A stretch of DNA of 64,000 nt from Euryarchaeota archaeon UBA558 (GTDB taxonomy: Archaea > Thermoplasmatota > Poseidoniia > Poseidoniales > Thalassarchaeaceae). Below the pieces are notes generated by a model that ran no database searches, had not been told where the DNA came from, and saw nothing but the letters and a program-made list of their open reading frames with translations. The first letter of the stretch is position 1. Every line of letters starts with the position of its first letter. The stretch is taken from contig DAZE01000012.1 of assembly GCA_002507175.1 (NCBI GenBank), positions 62,821 through 126,820 of the forward strand, given 5' to 3'. The position numbers and the translations under genes were made by a program. This document shows, in pieces, positions 17,372-25,731 of the stretch.

Positions 17372-17773
17372 TCAAAACCCGGGGGAATAGAGTCTAATGA
17401 TGCATACTGTGAGGCTCAATCTCCCCCAGATGACGGTCATTTTTCTTGAGTTTAGGGGAGTGGGGGATTTGCCGGTCAGACTTGTCAGCAATCTATGAAT
17501 GAAATTTTGTTGCAGAGCACTTTCTGGTTTCTCGATTCCAAGCAGCCAACGCTCAATGTCAGTAAGGATGCAATATCCATTCCTTGTATGCCATAGAATT
17601 TCAGTCGCGCAGTATATTACCACTACAGCCCACAAGACGGAATCCCAAGGGGCTAGCCATCCTAATCCTACCAGTAGAGTCACAAGGACATGTGAAAAGT
17701 AAAATAATGAAGCCAATAACCTCCTTGGAAGTGTGACTTTTGTTTTATGTTCATTGAATGATACGGTTTCCAT
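17372..17773 (-). CDS. Small membrane protein of unknown function
   Basis: A 133-residue protein with two clear hydrophobic helices in the first 70 residues (LLASLFYFSHVLVTLLVGLGWL and the next segment LWAVVVIYCATEILW, given here only as landmarks), followed by NGYCILTDIERWLLG and a basic C-terminal half. The YCILTDIERW stretch recalls small integral membrane proteins of the DUF2784 kind, but I cannot claim membership. ATG start; nine bases after the thioredoxin reductase stop and four bases before the MoeB-like gene, so it is probably cotranscribed with both. No function is suggested by its sequence. Confidence 0.65.
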   Translation of the reverse strand: METVSFNEHKTKVTLPRRLLASLFYFSHVLVTLLVGLGWLAPWDSVLWAVVVIYCATEILWHTRNGYCILTDIERWLLGIEKPESALQQNFIHRLLTSLTGKSPTPLNSRKMTVIWGRLSLTVCIIRLYSPGF

Positions 17774-17782
17774 TACACCAAC

Positions 17783-18709
17783 TCAATGTTGTGACTCTAG
17801 CCATCGCTCTGCGTCTATTGCAGCCTGGCACCCCATTCCAGCAGCAGTGATTGCTTGTCTGTATCTTGTGTCTACCACATCCCCCGCCGCGAAAACGCCG
17901 GGAACGCTGGTCATTGTATGTTCCTCGTGCAAGATGTAGCCCTCAGAGTCTGTCACCACCTGGCCAGCCAGGAATTCTGTGATCGGTTTGTGTCCAATCG
18001 CAATAAATGCTCCAGTACACGCTATCTCCTCTGTGGACCCATCTCTGGGATCTTCGATCAAAGCCCCCGTGAGTCCCTTCTCGTCTGATAACCACTTTGT
18101 GACTTGCCTGTGGGTCTTAATCTCAATTTTTGGGTGGGCTTTGGCCCTTTCAAGCATAACCTTGGAGGCTTTGAAAACATCCCTCCGATGTATAATGGTC
18201 ACCTTTTCTGCAAAACGTGTCAAAAATGTCGCCTCTTCCATCGCGGAGTCCCCCCCTCCGATCACTATTACTTCCTCGTTCTTGAAAAACGCACCATCGC
18301 ATGTGGCGCATGTAGAAATGCCCCTTCCTTTTTGATTTTCTTCGCCCTCGACCCCAAGCCAAGTTGCCTCAGCACCCGTGCAAATGATTATTGATTCAGC
18401 GTTGAATTCCTTACCCTCTACCCAGACTTTGAAAGGTCTAGATCCCAGATCTACCTTCTCAACGTTCTTGTCTTGCACCTTCAATCCAAACCTCTCCGCC
18501 TGTGTTCTCAGTTCCAACATCATTTCCGGCCCGCCGATTCCTTGAGGGTACCCTGGGAAATTTTCAATGTCTGATGTGAGCATCAACTGCCCGCCTGACA
18601 TGTAGCCTGCGAACATCAGGGGCTCCATCATTGCCCTTGCAGCATAGAGTCCCGCGGTGTATCCTGCTGGCCCGGATCCGATGATTATCACGCTATGCGT
18701 CGTGGTCAT
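17783..18709 (-). CDS. trxB: Thioredoxin-disulfide reductase
   Basis: FAD- and NAD(P)H-dependent flavoenzyme of 308 residues that reduces thioredoxin-type proteins. It shows the FAD-binding GSGPAGYTAGLYAAR, the redox-active CATC in ISTCATCDGAFF, the NADPH-binding VIGGGDSAMEEA, HRRD, and the closing VFAAGDVVDTRYRQAITAAGMG. The open frame extends to 18784, but that would overlap the ribH stop; the ATG at 18709 gives the canonical N-terminus just before the first beta strand. The 71-base gap after ribH may hold a separate promoter. Sitting at the end of an FAD-synthesis cluster fits a consumer of FAD. The HRRD motif suggests use of NADPH rather than NADH, from family knowledge. Confidence 0.94.
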   Translation of the reverse strand: MTTTHSVIIIGSGPAGYTAGLYAARAMMEPLMFAGYMSGGQLMLTSDIENFPGYPQGIGGPEMMLELRTQAERFGLKVQDKNVEKVDLGSRPFKVWVEGKEFNAESIIICTGAEATWLGVEGEENQKGRGISTCATCDGAFFKNEEVIVIGGGDSAMEEATFLTRFAEKVTIIHRRDVFKASKVMLERAKAHPKIEIKTHRQVTKWLSDEKGLTGALIEDPRDGSTEEIACTGAFIAIGHKPITEFLAGQVVTDSEGYILHEEHTMTSVPGVFAAGDVVDTRYRQAITAAGMGCQAAIDAERWLESQH

Positions 18710-18780
18710 GTGGGAGCCAAGACGCAGGAGTCCCTTGAATATTGACACTGACAAATCTTTCCGTGAACCCCGGACAAGGC

Positions 18781-19179
18781 TCAATCGATCATTGAGTGCA
18801 CCGCAGTAATTGCTGATCTTGCATGGGGTTCTAATCTTGGAGCAATGTGATGATTTTCGGCGCCAGGCCCTATAATTCCCAGACCAATGGGCTTGTTATG
18901 CTCAATTTGGAGACTCAACAGACTGGATAAAACCGCTTGACCGATTACTAGTCCATGGTCGGTCTCGCCTCTTTCTATCACCCCAAGGCATGCCACTCCT
19001 AGGATATTCTCCTTTGATAACAATCTGGAACTGGCAAGTGGGACTTCAAAGGACCCAGGTACCCATACAACATCTGAGATCTGAATTCCCAGAGACTTCG
19101 CTTCCTTCTTGGCGTATTCCACCATCTTCTCTACGGATTTTCTGTGAAACTCCCCACAAACGAGTGCTATAGACTTCAT
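18781..19179 (-). CDS. ribH: 6,7-dimethyl-8-ribityllumazine synthase
   Basis: Lumazine synthase of 132 residues, which condenses 3,4-dihydroxybutanone 4-phosphate with the ribitylamino-pyrimidine to make the riboflavin precursor. Visible family landmarks are VCGEFHRK, the VPGSFEVPLA loop that lines the active site, CLGVIERGETDHG containing the phosphate-binding stretch, and PIGLGIIGPG. The length is slightly shorter than bacterial enzymes and typical of archaeal ones. The ATG overlaps the riboflavin synthase stop by four bases (ATGA). Together with ribE, ribL and ribB it makes a compact operon. Confidence 0.93.
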   Translation of the reverse strand: MKSIALVCGEFHRKSVEKMVEYAKKEAKSLGIQISDVVWVPGSFEVPLASSRLLSKENILGVACLGVIERGETDHGLVIGQAVLSSLLSLQIEHNKPIGLGIIGPGAENHHIAPRLEPHARSAITAVHSMID

Positions 19180-19811
19180 CTCTTTACCAACCTTTCATTT
19201 AGTCGAATTACGGTATCAACAGCTGCCTGGGTGGTCGAGTCTATTTCGATATTCACCAAAGACCCTGCTACCTTGTTGCCGAGTGTCGTCCTTCGTAATG
19301 TTTCCGGGATTATATGCACCTCGAAACACCCTCCCTCGTGGGTATTGCCCACGGTTAATGAGATCCCGTCGATTGCAATGTAACCCTTCTCGAATATGTA
19401 CATGGCTACCTTGTCGGAAGTCTGTATTGTCATATCACATGTGGATTCTCCGCTTTCGAAATCCTTGATTTGCGATATTTCGATAATTTTCGCGACTTCC
19501 ATTACGTGACCTGATACGAGGTGACCACCGACCTCCTTGCCGAAGGTGAGTGATCTTTCGTAGTTCAATTTGTCCAGAGGCTTGAATTTCCCCAAGGTGG
19601 ACCTAGCAAGAGTTTCTTCGATAATCTGGAACGAAGCCTTGTGCCCGGAAACCGATGTGACGGTCAGACAGACCCCTTCTAATGAAATACTAGCTCCAAT
19701 CTCGATGCCATTCAATGCACCATCTGGAAATTCTACCTCCCAATCAGCATATCCTTCCAATTTATTCGTTGACTGAAGAGTTGCAATTCCCTCAATTATC
19801 CCTGTAAACAT
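19176..19811 (-). CDS. ribE: Riboflavin synthase, bacterial-type alpha subunit
   Basis: Trimeric lumazine dismutase of 211 residues, the last step to riboflavin. It begins with the invariant MFTGIIEG and contains two homologous barrel halves, each ending with a SLTV-type motif (ISLEGVCLTVTSV and IAIDGISLTVGNT) and each with a substrate-binding threonine/serine region (LARSTLGKFK and LRRTTLGNK); GGHLVSGHV is also present. Many euryarchaea instead use an unrelated archaeal riboflavin synthase, so this bacterial-type enzyme inside an archaeal operon beside archaeal-type RibL suggests acquisition by transfer, perhaps ancient. It follows ribL by six bases and overlaps ribH. Confidence 0.94.
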   Translation of the reverse strand: MFTGIIEGIATLQSTNKLEGYADWEVEFPDGALNGIEIGASISLEGVCLTVTSVSGHKASFQIIEETLARSTLGKFKPLDKLNYERSLTFGKEVGGHLVSGHVMEVAKIIEISQIKDFESGESTCDMTIQTSDKVAMYIFEKGYIAIDGISLTVGNTHEGGCFEVHIIPETLRRTTLGNKVAGSLVNIEIDSTTQAAVDTVIRLNERLVKR

Positions 19812-19817
19812 ATTTGT

Positions 19818-20273
19818 TCACTCCTCGAAAGGTCCACCCTCTTCATTTGGCCAAAGGTTCAGTATCCTTGCGATTATCTTCCTCGTCCCATCGAGATCGT
19901 CAGACAGACCTTCAACTCTTACAACCCTCACGTTTGAGTATCCAATGGAAGATAATCCATCTCTTACAGAGTCAATCGAGTGTTTTTGATCGTATCCGAG
20001 TGCAATTACATCTGGAGAGATCTCATCAAGTATCTCGTAGATTGGGACAGAGGGAGGGTTGCCGACTACAGCCCTGTCAACCGGCTTAAGGCCCTCAACC
20101 ATTCTTTTCCGTAGATCGTGATTAGTCACTGGCTCATGTTTCCTCGCTCGCACAGTATCATCATGGGCAACCACCACGACTAATTCAGATCCTAGTAACT
20201 TGGCCTGTTCTAGATAGTGCAAATGTCCGGCGTGAAGAAGATCAAAGACTCCCACAGCCATTATTTTTGTCAA
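19818..20273 (-). CDS. ribL: FAD synthase, archaeal RibL type
   Basis: Nucleotidyltransferase of 151 residues that adenylates FMN to FAD. It has the cytidylyltransferase-like motifs GVFDLLHAGHLHYLEQAK with the HxGH site and a later ALGYDQKHS, and it lacks the riboflavin kinase domain that bacterial RibF carries. This matches the stand-alone archaeal FAD synthase. The TTG at 20273 follows directly on the ribB stop codon (TGA-TTG); an ATG at 20261 is an alternative that would shorten the first beta strand to an unlikely degree, so I keep TTG. No riboflavin kinase (archaeal CTP-dependent or bacterial) lies in the window. Confidence 0.88.
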   Translation of the reverse strand: MTKIMAVGVFDLLHAGHLHYLEQAKLLGSELVVVVAHDDTVRARKHEPVTNHDLRKRMVEGLKPVDRAVVGNPPSVPIYEILDEISPDVIALGYDQKHSIDSVRDGLSSIGYSNVRVVRVEGLSDDLDGTRKIIARILNLWPNEEGGPFEE

Positions 20274-21005
20274 TCAATTCACCGTCCCATCATTGTTATA
20301 ATGCTCCAATAAATCATCACCAGTCAGCATGGGTATACCGTGTCTTTCAGCATATGCCCTAGCCTCCTCAACTGGCAATGCGCCGTCACCATCGGGTTGC
20401 AGCATCTCAGCACCTATCGTACAAGGCACCAATCCTGCCATGCGAGCGATACTTACTGCGAGTTCTGTATGACCTTGTCGACTTGACAAGCCACCCGGAG
20501 ATTCCCTGCAGACTGGGATGTGCCCGGGGGTTCGAAACTCCTTGCCTAGGGCAATTTGCGCTTCCTCGTTGGAGAGGCCATTCCTCAGGACCTCACCGCT
20601 AAGCTCTCCAAACCTTCGGGTAGTGAGGGCTCTATCTCTATCCGTTATGCCAGTGAAGGTATCTCTGTGATTAATCGAGAGTGTGAATGCTGACTTGTTG
20701 TCATACTGCAGGTCATCGGTCTTCAGACGATCCAAAACAGGGTGTAGTTGGACTAAAGCATGATTGGTATGGATATCTTGGAGCCATGGAAGATCGAATT
20801 TCTCTCCGATTTCATTCCCAATTGCAAGGAACAACAACCCGCCACAGTCATTTCTCAATCTTCTCATCACCTGAGGTGTAGCGAATTGAGCAGGCCAGAG
20901 TAGGTCTGTTTCACTTTCTCTGAATGAGGAATCAAACACCATGACTGGATTGCCAGATGCGAATTCCCGAATGGCTTTTTCCAAGGCGGGGGGTCCGACT
21001 CGCAT
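20274..21005 (-). CDS. ribB: 3,4-dihydroxy-2-butanone 4-phosphate synthase
   Basis: Makes the four-carbon precursor of riboflavin from ribulose 5-phosphate. The 243-residue protein lacks a fused GTP cyclohydrolase II domain. Landmarks are VMVFDSSFRESETDLLWPA (the acidic metal/substrate site, where bacterial enzymes have DD.DRE), FTLSINHRD, TGITDRDRALT, FRTPGHIPVCRE, and the HTELAVSIARMAGL segment. In place of the usual paired aspartates it reads VFDSSFRESETD, as in archaeal members. It is the first gene of the riboflavin operon, with a likely promoter box 29-36 bases before its ATG, so the transcript would be leaderless or nearly so. Confidence 0.9.
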   Translation of the reverse strand: MRVGPPALEKAIREFASGNPVMVFDSSFRESETDLLWPAQFATPQVMRRLRNDCGGLLFLAIGNEIGEKFDLPWLQDIHTNHALVQLHPVLDRLKTDDLQYDNKSAFTLSINHRDTFTGITDRDRALTTRRFGELSGEVLRNGLSNEEAQIALGKEFRTPGHIPVCRESPGGLSSRQGHTELAVSIARMAGLVPCTIGAEMLQPDGDGALPVEEARAYAERHGIPMLTGDDLLEHYNNDGTVN

Positions 21006-21033
21006 GGCAATCTGATACGCGGTCGAGGTTCTG

Positions 21034-21041
21034 GTAAATAG
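21034..21041 (-). promoter_or_regulatory. Candidate TATA box of the riboflavin operon
   Basis: On the minus strand this reads CTATTTAC, ending 29 bases before the ribB ATG at 21005. The distance fits an archaeal TATA element that directs transcription at or just before the start codon. It lies in the 108-base divergent spacer shared with the protease-permease gene, whose own box is not obvious to me. Confidence 0.4.
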
Positions 21042-21113
21042 GGTGGCGTTTCAGGATAGGAACTGAAACGAACAAGCGCAAGGAACTTGAGGGGGATACC
21101 AGTCGGGGAAGTG

Positions 21114-24100
21114 ATGACCTCGACGCGCAGAGCCGTAGCCCTGCTTATTTTGGCAACCCTGATCATCCCAATGACTGCGTCCCAAATCAATCCGGATCAT
21201 GAGAGGGGGGGCCTCGATGCCATGGGGGAATGGCAACCCCGTCATGCACTCGAGATACACGACGAATGGTGGGAAGATTGGTCCAGAGATGCTAACCAAG
21301 ACAGAATAGATGACAGGCTAGAATGGCTATTGACACAACCAGAAGAAGTATATTCAAAATGGTGGAAGCGAGCGGAGTCTGGACAGGCTAGAGTTTTTGT
21401 TGACTACGACCACCATCCTTCCACATCAGATGTTCGAGCATTGGAAGCCTTGGGCGCATCCGTTACAATGAGGCCGGTTTATCTTGATAGCCTCATAGCA
21501 AATGTTCCACTAGAGTTAATCCACCCATCCTCCGCCATACTGGAGCTACCTGGAGTTGTCATGATAGAGGATCTTGGTCTTGCAGAGACCCACATGAACG
21601 AGGCAGTACCAAACATGGGGGTGGAAGAAGTTTGGGCGCAATATGGCTACGACGGAACAGGCGTCACAATCGCAGTTCTTGACACAGGAGTTCGGGGCGA
21701 CCACGCAGGGTTGGATGACATGGATGACGAGATAACCCTTGGTTGCGATCAACCAGACCCAGATCCATTCAACCCCAATCCAATAGTACTCGACTGCGAC
21801 CCTAAAATATCTGCATTTTATGACGCAGTAATCACCGACTCTGAGCAACCCGCTAGAGAGTCTTATGATTCGGGCACTCATGGTTCCCACGTCGCAGGCA
21901 TCGCAGCCGGTACTGGAGGAGGACAAGAGTCTCCAGATGGTTCGAGATACGTCGGAGTTGCCCCCGGGGCCTGGGTAATCAACATCATGGCATGTTGCGA
22001 CGGAGACATCCAGGACATCATAGAAGGAGCCCAGTGGGCAATTGAGAATAAGGATGCAAAGAACATAGACATTCTCACATCATCTTTGGGAGAACAACAA
22101 CTAGAGATCCACTTCGACAATGACGGCTCATCAGCGTGGAGCCAACAGATGGATGCAGTCGCCGCGTCTGGAATCATTACATTCCTCTCGGCTGGCAACG
22201 AATTTGGAGGAGCTACATTTGCTGGGTGTAATACAATAGACAGCCCGGGTGATGCCAACCTGCCGATCACAGTGGCAAGTCTGGACAAAGATCTGGGCCT
22301 AGCAATTTACTCGAGTAGAGGATATACATCCGACGGGCGAGTGAAACCCGACGTCTCAACAATTGGGTCAAATATCATGGCACCAGATGCCGCCACGTCA
22401 GACGGCTACACCAGCAAATCTGGGACTAGCATGGCAACACCCCTCATGGCGGGAATTGCAGCGTTAATGGTCGAGGCCAATCCAGACATAACCCACGACG
22501 AAGTAAAGTCGATAATCAGCGCTGACTCTATTGAAAGAGATATCCAGCTCTTGGATGACCCAGGATTCAATGACTGCAGCATACTTGAGACTAGACCCGA
22601 TAATGAGTTCGGGTACGGCCAGGCAGATCCCTTGGTATTCGTCCAATCGGCTGGAGCAATAGACTCAACCCTCAATGTGACCATGGATTTGGACACCCTG
22701 CAGCAAATTGGGAACGAATCCAGAATTTCCGGCACCTCGACTGGAGGTGTCCCAGGGGTTGGCTATGTGGAGGTGAAAGTTGGAGGAGGAGAATGGCAGC
22801 AAGCAGCTGACCTTTCCTCAAATAATGACTGGTCATCCTGGAACGTCAAACTAACTCCGCACTCAGAGTCCGGGAATTCAACAGTATATTCCAGACTCGT
22901 GATCAATGAGGATAGGATGTCACCAGTCGATGCCCGAAGAGTAATCCTGATCGACGGTCAGATGGGCTCTGGCTCTGGGGCCGGCGGTCAGACGACAATC
23001 GGTGCCTATGTTTTCTTGATCCCCTTCTTGGCCACTGTAGCCCTGTTAGGCATTACAGCCCTGAGAGAGGACTGGGCAAACACGACCCCTGCAAAGAAGA
23101 AAGATGATGAAAACGACAGAATAGACGATGGCGTATCATCCTTGCACAAAAATCCACTGGATCCGTTTAGGACATTTGTGGTTGAGATGAGGCGTGGTGG
23201 CGCACTTACCGAGAACAAGTCTCGGAGACTCTTCACGCTGTGCATCCTCTATTTCGCTCAAGGCCTGCCATGGGGATTCGCCAGCGTAACTTTCGCAGCA
23301 TATCTGGTGGACAACGGCGTAGCAATAGGCGACGTCGCCATATTGTTTGCGACCGTCGCACTACCTTGGACCTTCAAATGGATCTGGGGCCCAGTTGTCG
23401 ACGCAGTGAACATACCCAGATATGGCGCGAGGCGCCAATGGGTCTTGATTGCACAACTCGGTATGGTCCTCACGTTGGGGACATTATTGTTGGTTCCAGA
23501 CCTCAATGCAGAGATTGAATTGGTCACTAGGTTGCTATTCATACACAACATATTTGCCTCACTGCAAGATGTGGGTACCGATGCACTTGCCGTAGAGATT
23601 CTCCAACCAAATGAGGTAGCAAAAGCGAACGGATTCATGTTCGCCGCAAAGCGGGCGGGGATCATTGTTGGCGGTGCCGTACTCGGAGTCGCGGTGACGA
23701 AGATAGGTATCGGTGGAGTAATCGTAATTCAACTCGCATTACTGTCAATCATCGTAGCAGTGCCGCTTACAATGGTGGAGAGGCCGGGTGTCAAGCTATT
23801 CCCATGGTCGAAGTCAGAGGATGAGTGGTGGCTCTCCGTAACCGATGCGGACGGGAACACTGAAGAGGGTCAGGAGGCCACGGACCCCTGGCTCGCAGAG
23901 GATCGATTCAAGGTTGCAAAAACAGTTGGATACACCCTTGACAGCACTAAAATAACCATATCCGCATTTTTGGCAGTCATAGGCATTTCGATATGGATAA
24001 TTGGCTTCGCAGTTGATGTCTTCACAATCGATTTCGGACTGGGCGACGATCTCAGGAATGTGACAAATCCAATCAGCTATTCAGCGCTAGCAATTTCCCT

Positions 24101-24905
24101 GCTTTTGATGGGGCTCTCCTACACAAGCGTGGCCACATCTGTGACCACCAAAGCAGTCAGAAACCCGCTATCTTTCCTTCCTCCTAGCACAAAAAGAGGC
24201 GTTGCCGAGACGTCCTTCTTCCTCACGAAGGCATTCTCGGTCAGATCAGCATTCTTGTTGATCGGGCTGTGCCTCCTGTCGGAGTTGTACATTTTCGTGG
24301 GGCCCATTGTCATTGACATATTCATCAACGAAGCAGGCTGGTCTCAAGCCAAGTACAACGGGATAGTCGGTGGGGTGGTTGTGTTCGGGGCACTAATCGG
24401 CCAGATCGTGGGAGGCCTACTCGGCGACAGGTTCGGAGTGAGGAGGGTTGCAATGGTTGGATTTACATCATTGGCACTGGCAAACGCGGGGCTGGCATTC
24501 CTCCAATCCATGTGGGAAAATACCTCTGTGATGACCATTTACCTCATCATCCAGGCATTTGTTGGTGGCATGGCTTGGATTTGCATCATATCCCTGAGCA
24601 TGAGACTCACATGGAGTAAGGTCGGAGGAACACAATTCACCGCATACATGTCTCTGTTCAATCTCTCTGGCGTATTTGCTTACACCCTTACTGAGAGGAT
24701 GATATCCGTGTTTGACTACACTTCAGCAATCTACATCGGTGCTGCGCTGACATTGATTACAGTCTTCATGCTAGTGTTCATAGATGAGGATGAAACTGAC
24801 AGAATACTCGAGGAAGGCGACCCAGTGGGAACCGATGAACAGAACTCGACTAGTACCGACTCGTTTGAGGTGACAGGAGATGAACAACCCTATGTCGCAG
24901 TTTGA
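21114..24905 (+). CDS. Secreted subtilisin-like protease fused to an AmpG-like MFS permease
   Basis: One uninterrupted frame of 1,263 residues from the ATG at 21114 (TTG at 21087 also open). Order: signal peptide (about 6-24); N-terminal prodomain-like region; S8 subtilase domain (about 170-520) with Asp190 (AVLDTGV), His256 (GTHGSHVAG), Asn362 (SAGNEFG) and Ser439 (SGTSMATPLMAG); a beta domain to about 620; a membrane helix (about 628-650); a charged linker; then from about 706 a twelve-helix major facilitator domain that begins LYFAQGLPWGF, an AmpG/SLC33-like opening. The catalytic triad is complete and the permease has all helices, with a central cytoplasmic loop. The protease would act outside and the permease import something, perhaps its products; this is inference. 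A glutaredoxin gene overlaps the end by 26 bases. I know of no described fusion like it. Confidence 0.88.
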   Translation: MTSTRRAVALLILATLIIPMTASQINPDHERGGLDAMGEWQPRHALEIHDEWWEDWSRDANQDRIDDRLEWLLTQPEEVYSKWWKRAESGQARVFVDYDHHPSTSDVRALEALGASVTMRPVYLDSLIANVPLELIHPSSAILELPGVVMIEDLGLAETHMNEAVPNMGVEEVWAQYGYDGTGVTIAVLDTGVRGDHAGLDDMDDEITLGCDQPDPDPFNPNPIVLDCDPKISAFYDAVITDSEQPARESYDSGTHGSHVAGIAAGTGGGQESPDGSRYVGVAPGAWVINIMACCDGDIQDIIEGAQWAIENKDAKNIDILTSSLGEQQLEIHFDNDGSSAWSQQMDAVAASGIITFLSAGNEFGGATFAGCNTIDSPGDANLPITVASLDKDLGLAIYSSRGYTSDGRVKPDVSTIGSNIMAPDAATSDGYTSKSGTSMATPLMAGIAALMVEANPDITHDEVKSIISADSIERDIQLLDDPGFNDCSILETRPDNEFGYGQADPLVFVQSAGAIDSTLNVTMDLDTLQQIGNESRISGTSTGGVPGVGYVEVKVGGGEWQQAADLSSNNDWSSWNVKLTPHSESGNSTVYSRLVINEDRMSPVDARRVILIDGQMGSGSGAGGQTTIGAYVFLIPFLATVALLGITALREDWANTTPAKKKDDENDRIDDGVSSLHKNPLDPFRTFVVEMRRGGALTENKSRRLFTLCILYFAQGLPWGFASVTFAAYLVDNGVAIGDVAILFATVALPWTFKWIWGPVVDAVNIPRYGARRQWVLIAQLGMVLTLGTLLLVPDLNAEIELVTRLLFIHNIFASLQDVGTDALAVEILQPNEVAKANGFMFAAKRAGIIVGGAVLGVAVTKIGIGGVIVIQLALLSIIVAVPLTMVERPGVKLFPWSKSEDEWWLSVTDADGNTEEGQEATDPWLAEDRFKVAKTVGYTLDSTKITISAFLAVIGISIWIIGFAVDVFTIDFGLGDDLRNVTNPISYSALAISLLLMGLSYTSVATSVTTKAVRNPLSFLPPSTKRGVAETSFFLTKAFSVRSAFLLIGLCLLSELYIFVGPIVIDIFINEAGWSQAKYNGIVGGVVVFGALIGQIVGGLLGDRFGVRRVAMVGFTSLALANAGLAFLQSMWENTSVMTIYLIIQAFVGGMAWICIISLSMRLTWSKVGGTQFTAYMSLFNLSGVFAYTLTERMISVFDYTSAIYIGAALTLITVFMLVFIDEDETDRILEEGDPVGTDEQNSTSTDSFEVTGDEQPYVAV

Positions 24906-25143
24906 GGGGCTTGATACAGAGTTCCTCTTGTTCACCAAGGATGTCTGTGGCTACTGCGTAGCAGCAAAAAATCTACTCAATAGCAAGGGACTCACATACA
25001 CTGAGGTCAACCTCCAGCAAGATCACGAGCTAAGGAATGCCCTGATAATGGAAACCGGCCACAAGACAGTGCCGATAATTTTTGACCTCAGGTCGGACGT
25101 CTTATTCGTTGGGGGCTATACCGAATTGAAGAATGCACTCTAG
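24880..25143 (+). CDS. Glutaredoxin-like protein
   Basis: An 87-residue thiol-redox protein with a thioredoxin fold. The active site is CGYC (in FTKDVCGYCVAAKNLL), followed by the cis-proline loop HKTVPIIF and the glycine pair VGGYTEL, all in normal positions for glutaredoxin. It would reduce disulfides or ribonucleotide reductase with electrons from a low-molecular-weight thiol or thioredoxin reductase. The ATG at 24880 overlaps the end of the protease-permease gene by 26 bases; an ATG at 24892 would give an 83-residue protein. Coupled expression with that gene is likely, but a functional tie is not shown. Confidence 0.88.
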   Translation: MNNPMSQFEGLDTEFLLFTKDVCGYCVAAKNLLNSKGLTYTEVNLQQDHELRNALIMETGHKTVPIIFDLRSDVLFVGGYTELKNAL

Positions 25144-25730
25144 TCGGATCTTGCGATTCTCTCCAAGGACCGAATCATGGCAGACTTCTGACTTAGATCA
25201 ACCATGTGCCCTTTCTTGTGGCGAAATTCGTCTACCGTCCATCCTGCATCCTGAAAACATTTCAGGTGTTCCAGGGCGGCTTCGATCGGGATAATGTGGT
25301 CCTTATCCCCATGCATCCAAACGACCGACCGTGGCGGCAAATTGTTCAATTTTGCTTTCAGTTCCTTGTTCCTAACTGTTTTCGTGGCGATCAATACAAG
25401 TCCAACTACTCTGTCGAAAATATCTCTCTCACACATGGCCGAGGCTATGGCTCCTCCTTGGGAAAAACCTCCCAGTATCAGTTTTCCTGGGGGAAGAAGA
25501 CCTTCCAATCGGTCCATCGAGATGGAAATCTGAGATTCGATTTCAGAGTCCGAAGGCCTTGAACCATGTTCACTCAGCCACCAAGCCCTGCCACCACTCG
25601 GATGGATAAATGGTCCCTCAGGGCATAGACAACCCCATCCACTTGGAGTAATTTCCTCTGCGAGAGGCAACATTTTGGCGGAAGTGCCAGTCATGCCGTG
25701 AAGCATGACTAGATGACCCTTCAAGCCCAT
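25140..25730 (-). CDS. Alpha/beta hydrolase, phospholipase/carboxylesterase type
   Basis: Serine hydrolase of about 196 residues. The elements are an oxyanion loop LHGMTGTSAKML, the nucleophile elbow GGFSQGGAIA, the acid in HGDKDHIIPIEAA and the catalytic histidine in KKGHMVDL, which together match the acyl-protein thioesterase/carboxylesterase group. I start it at the ATG 25730, which lies one base after the stop of the preceding lipoprotein gene; the longer frame from 25766 would overlap that gene. It converges on the glutaredoxin gene with a four-base overlap. No signal peptide, so cytoplasmic. Natural substrate unknown; small acyl esters are likely from family. Confidence 0.88.
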   Translation of the reverse strand: MGLKGHLVMLHGMTGTSAKMLPLAEEITPSGWGCLCPEGPFIHPSGGRAWWLSEHGSRPSDSEIESQISISMDRLEGLLPPGKLILGGFSQGGAIASAMCERDIFDRVVGLVLIATKTVRNKELKAKLNNLPPRSVVWMHGDKDHIIPIEAALEHLKCFQDAGWTVDEFRHKKGHMVDLSQKSAMIRSLERIARSD

Positions 25731-25731
25731 A

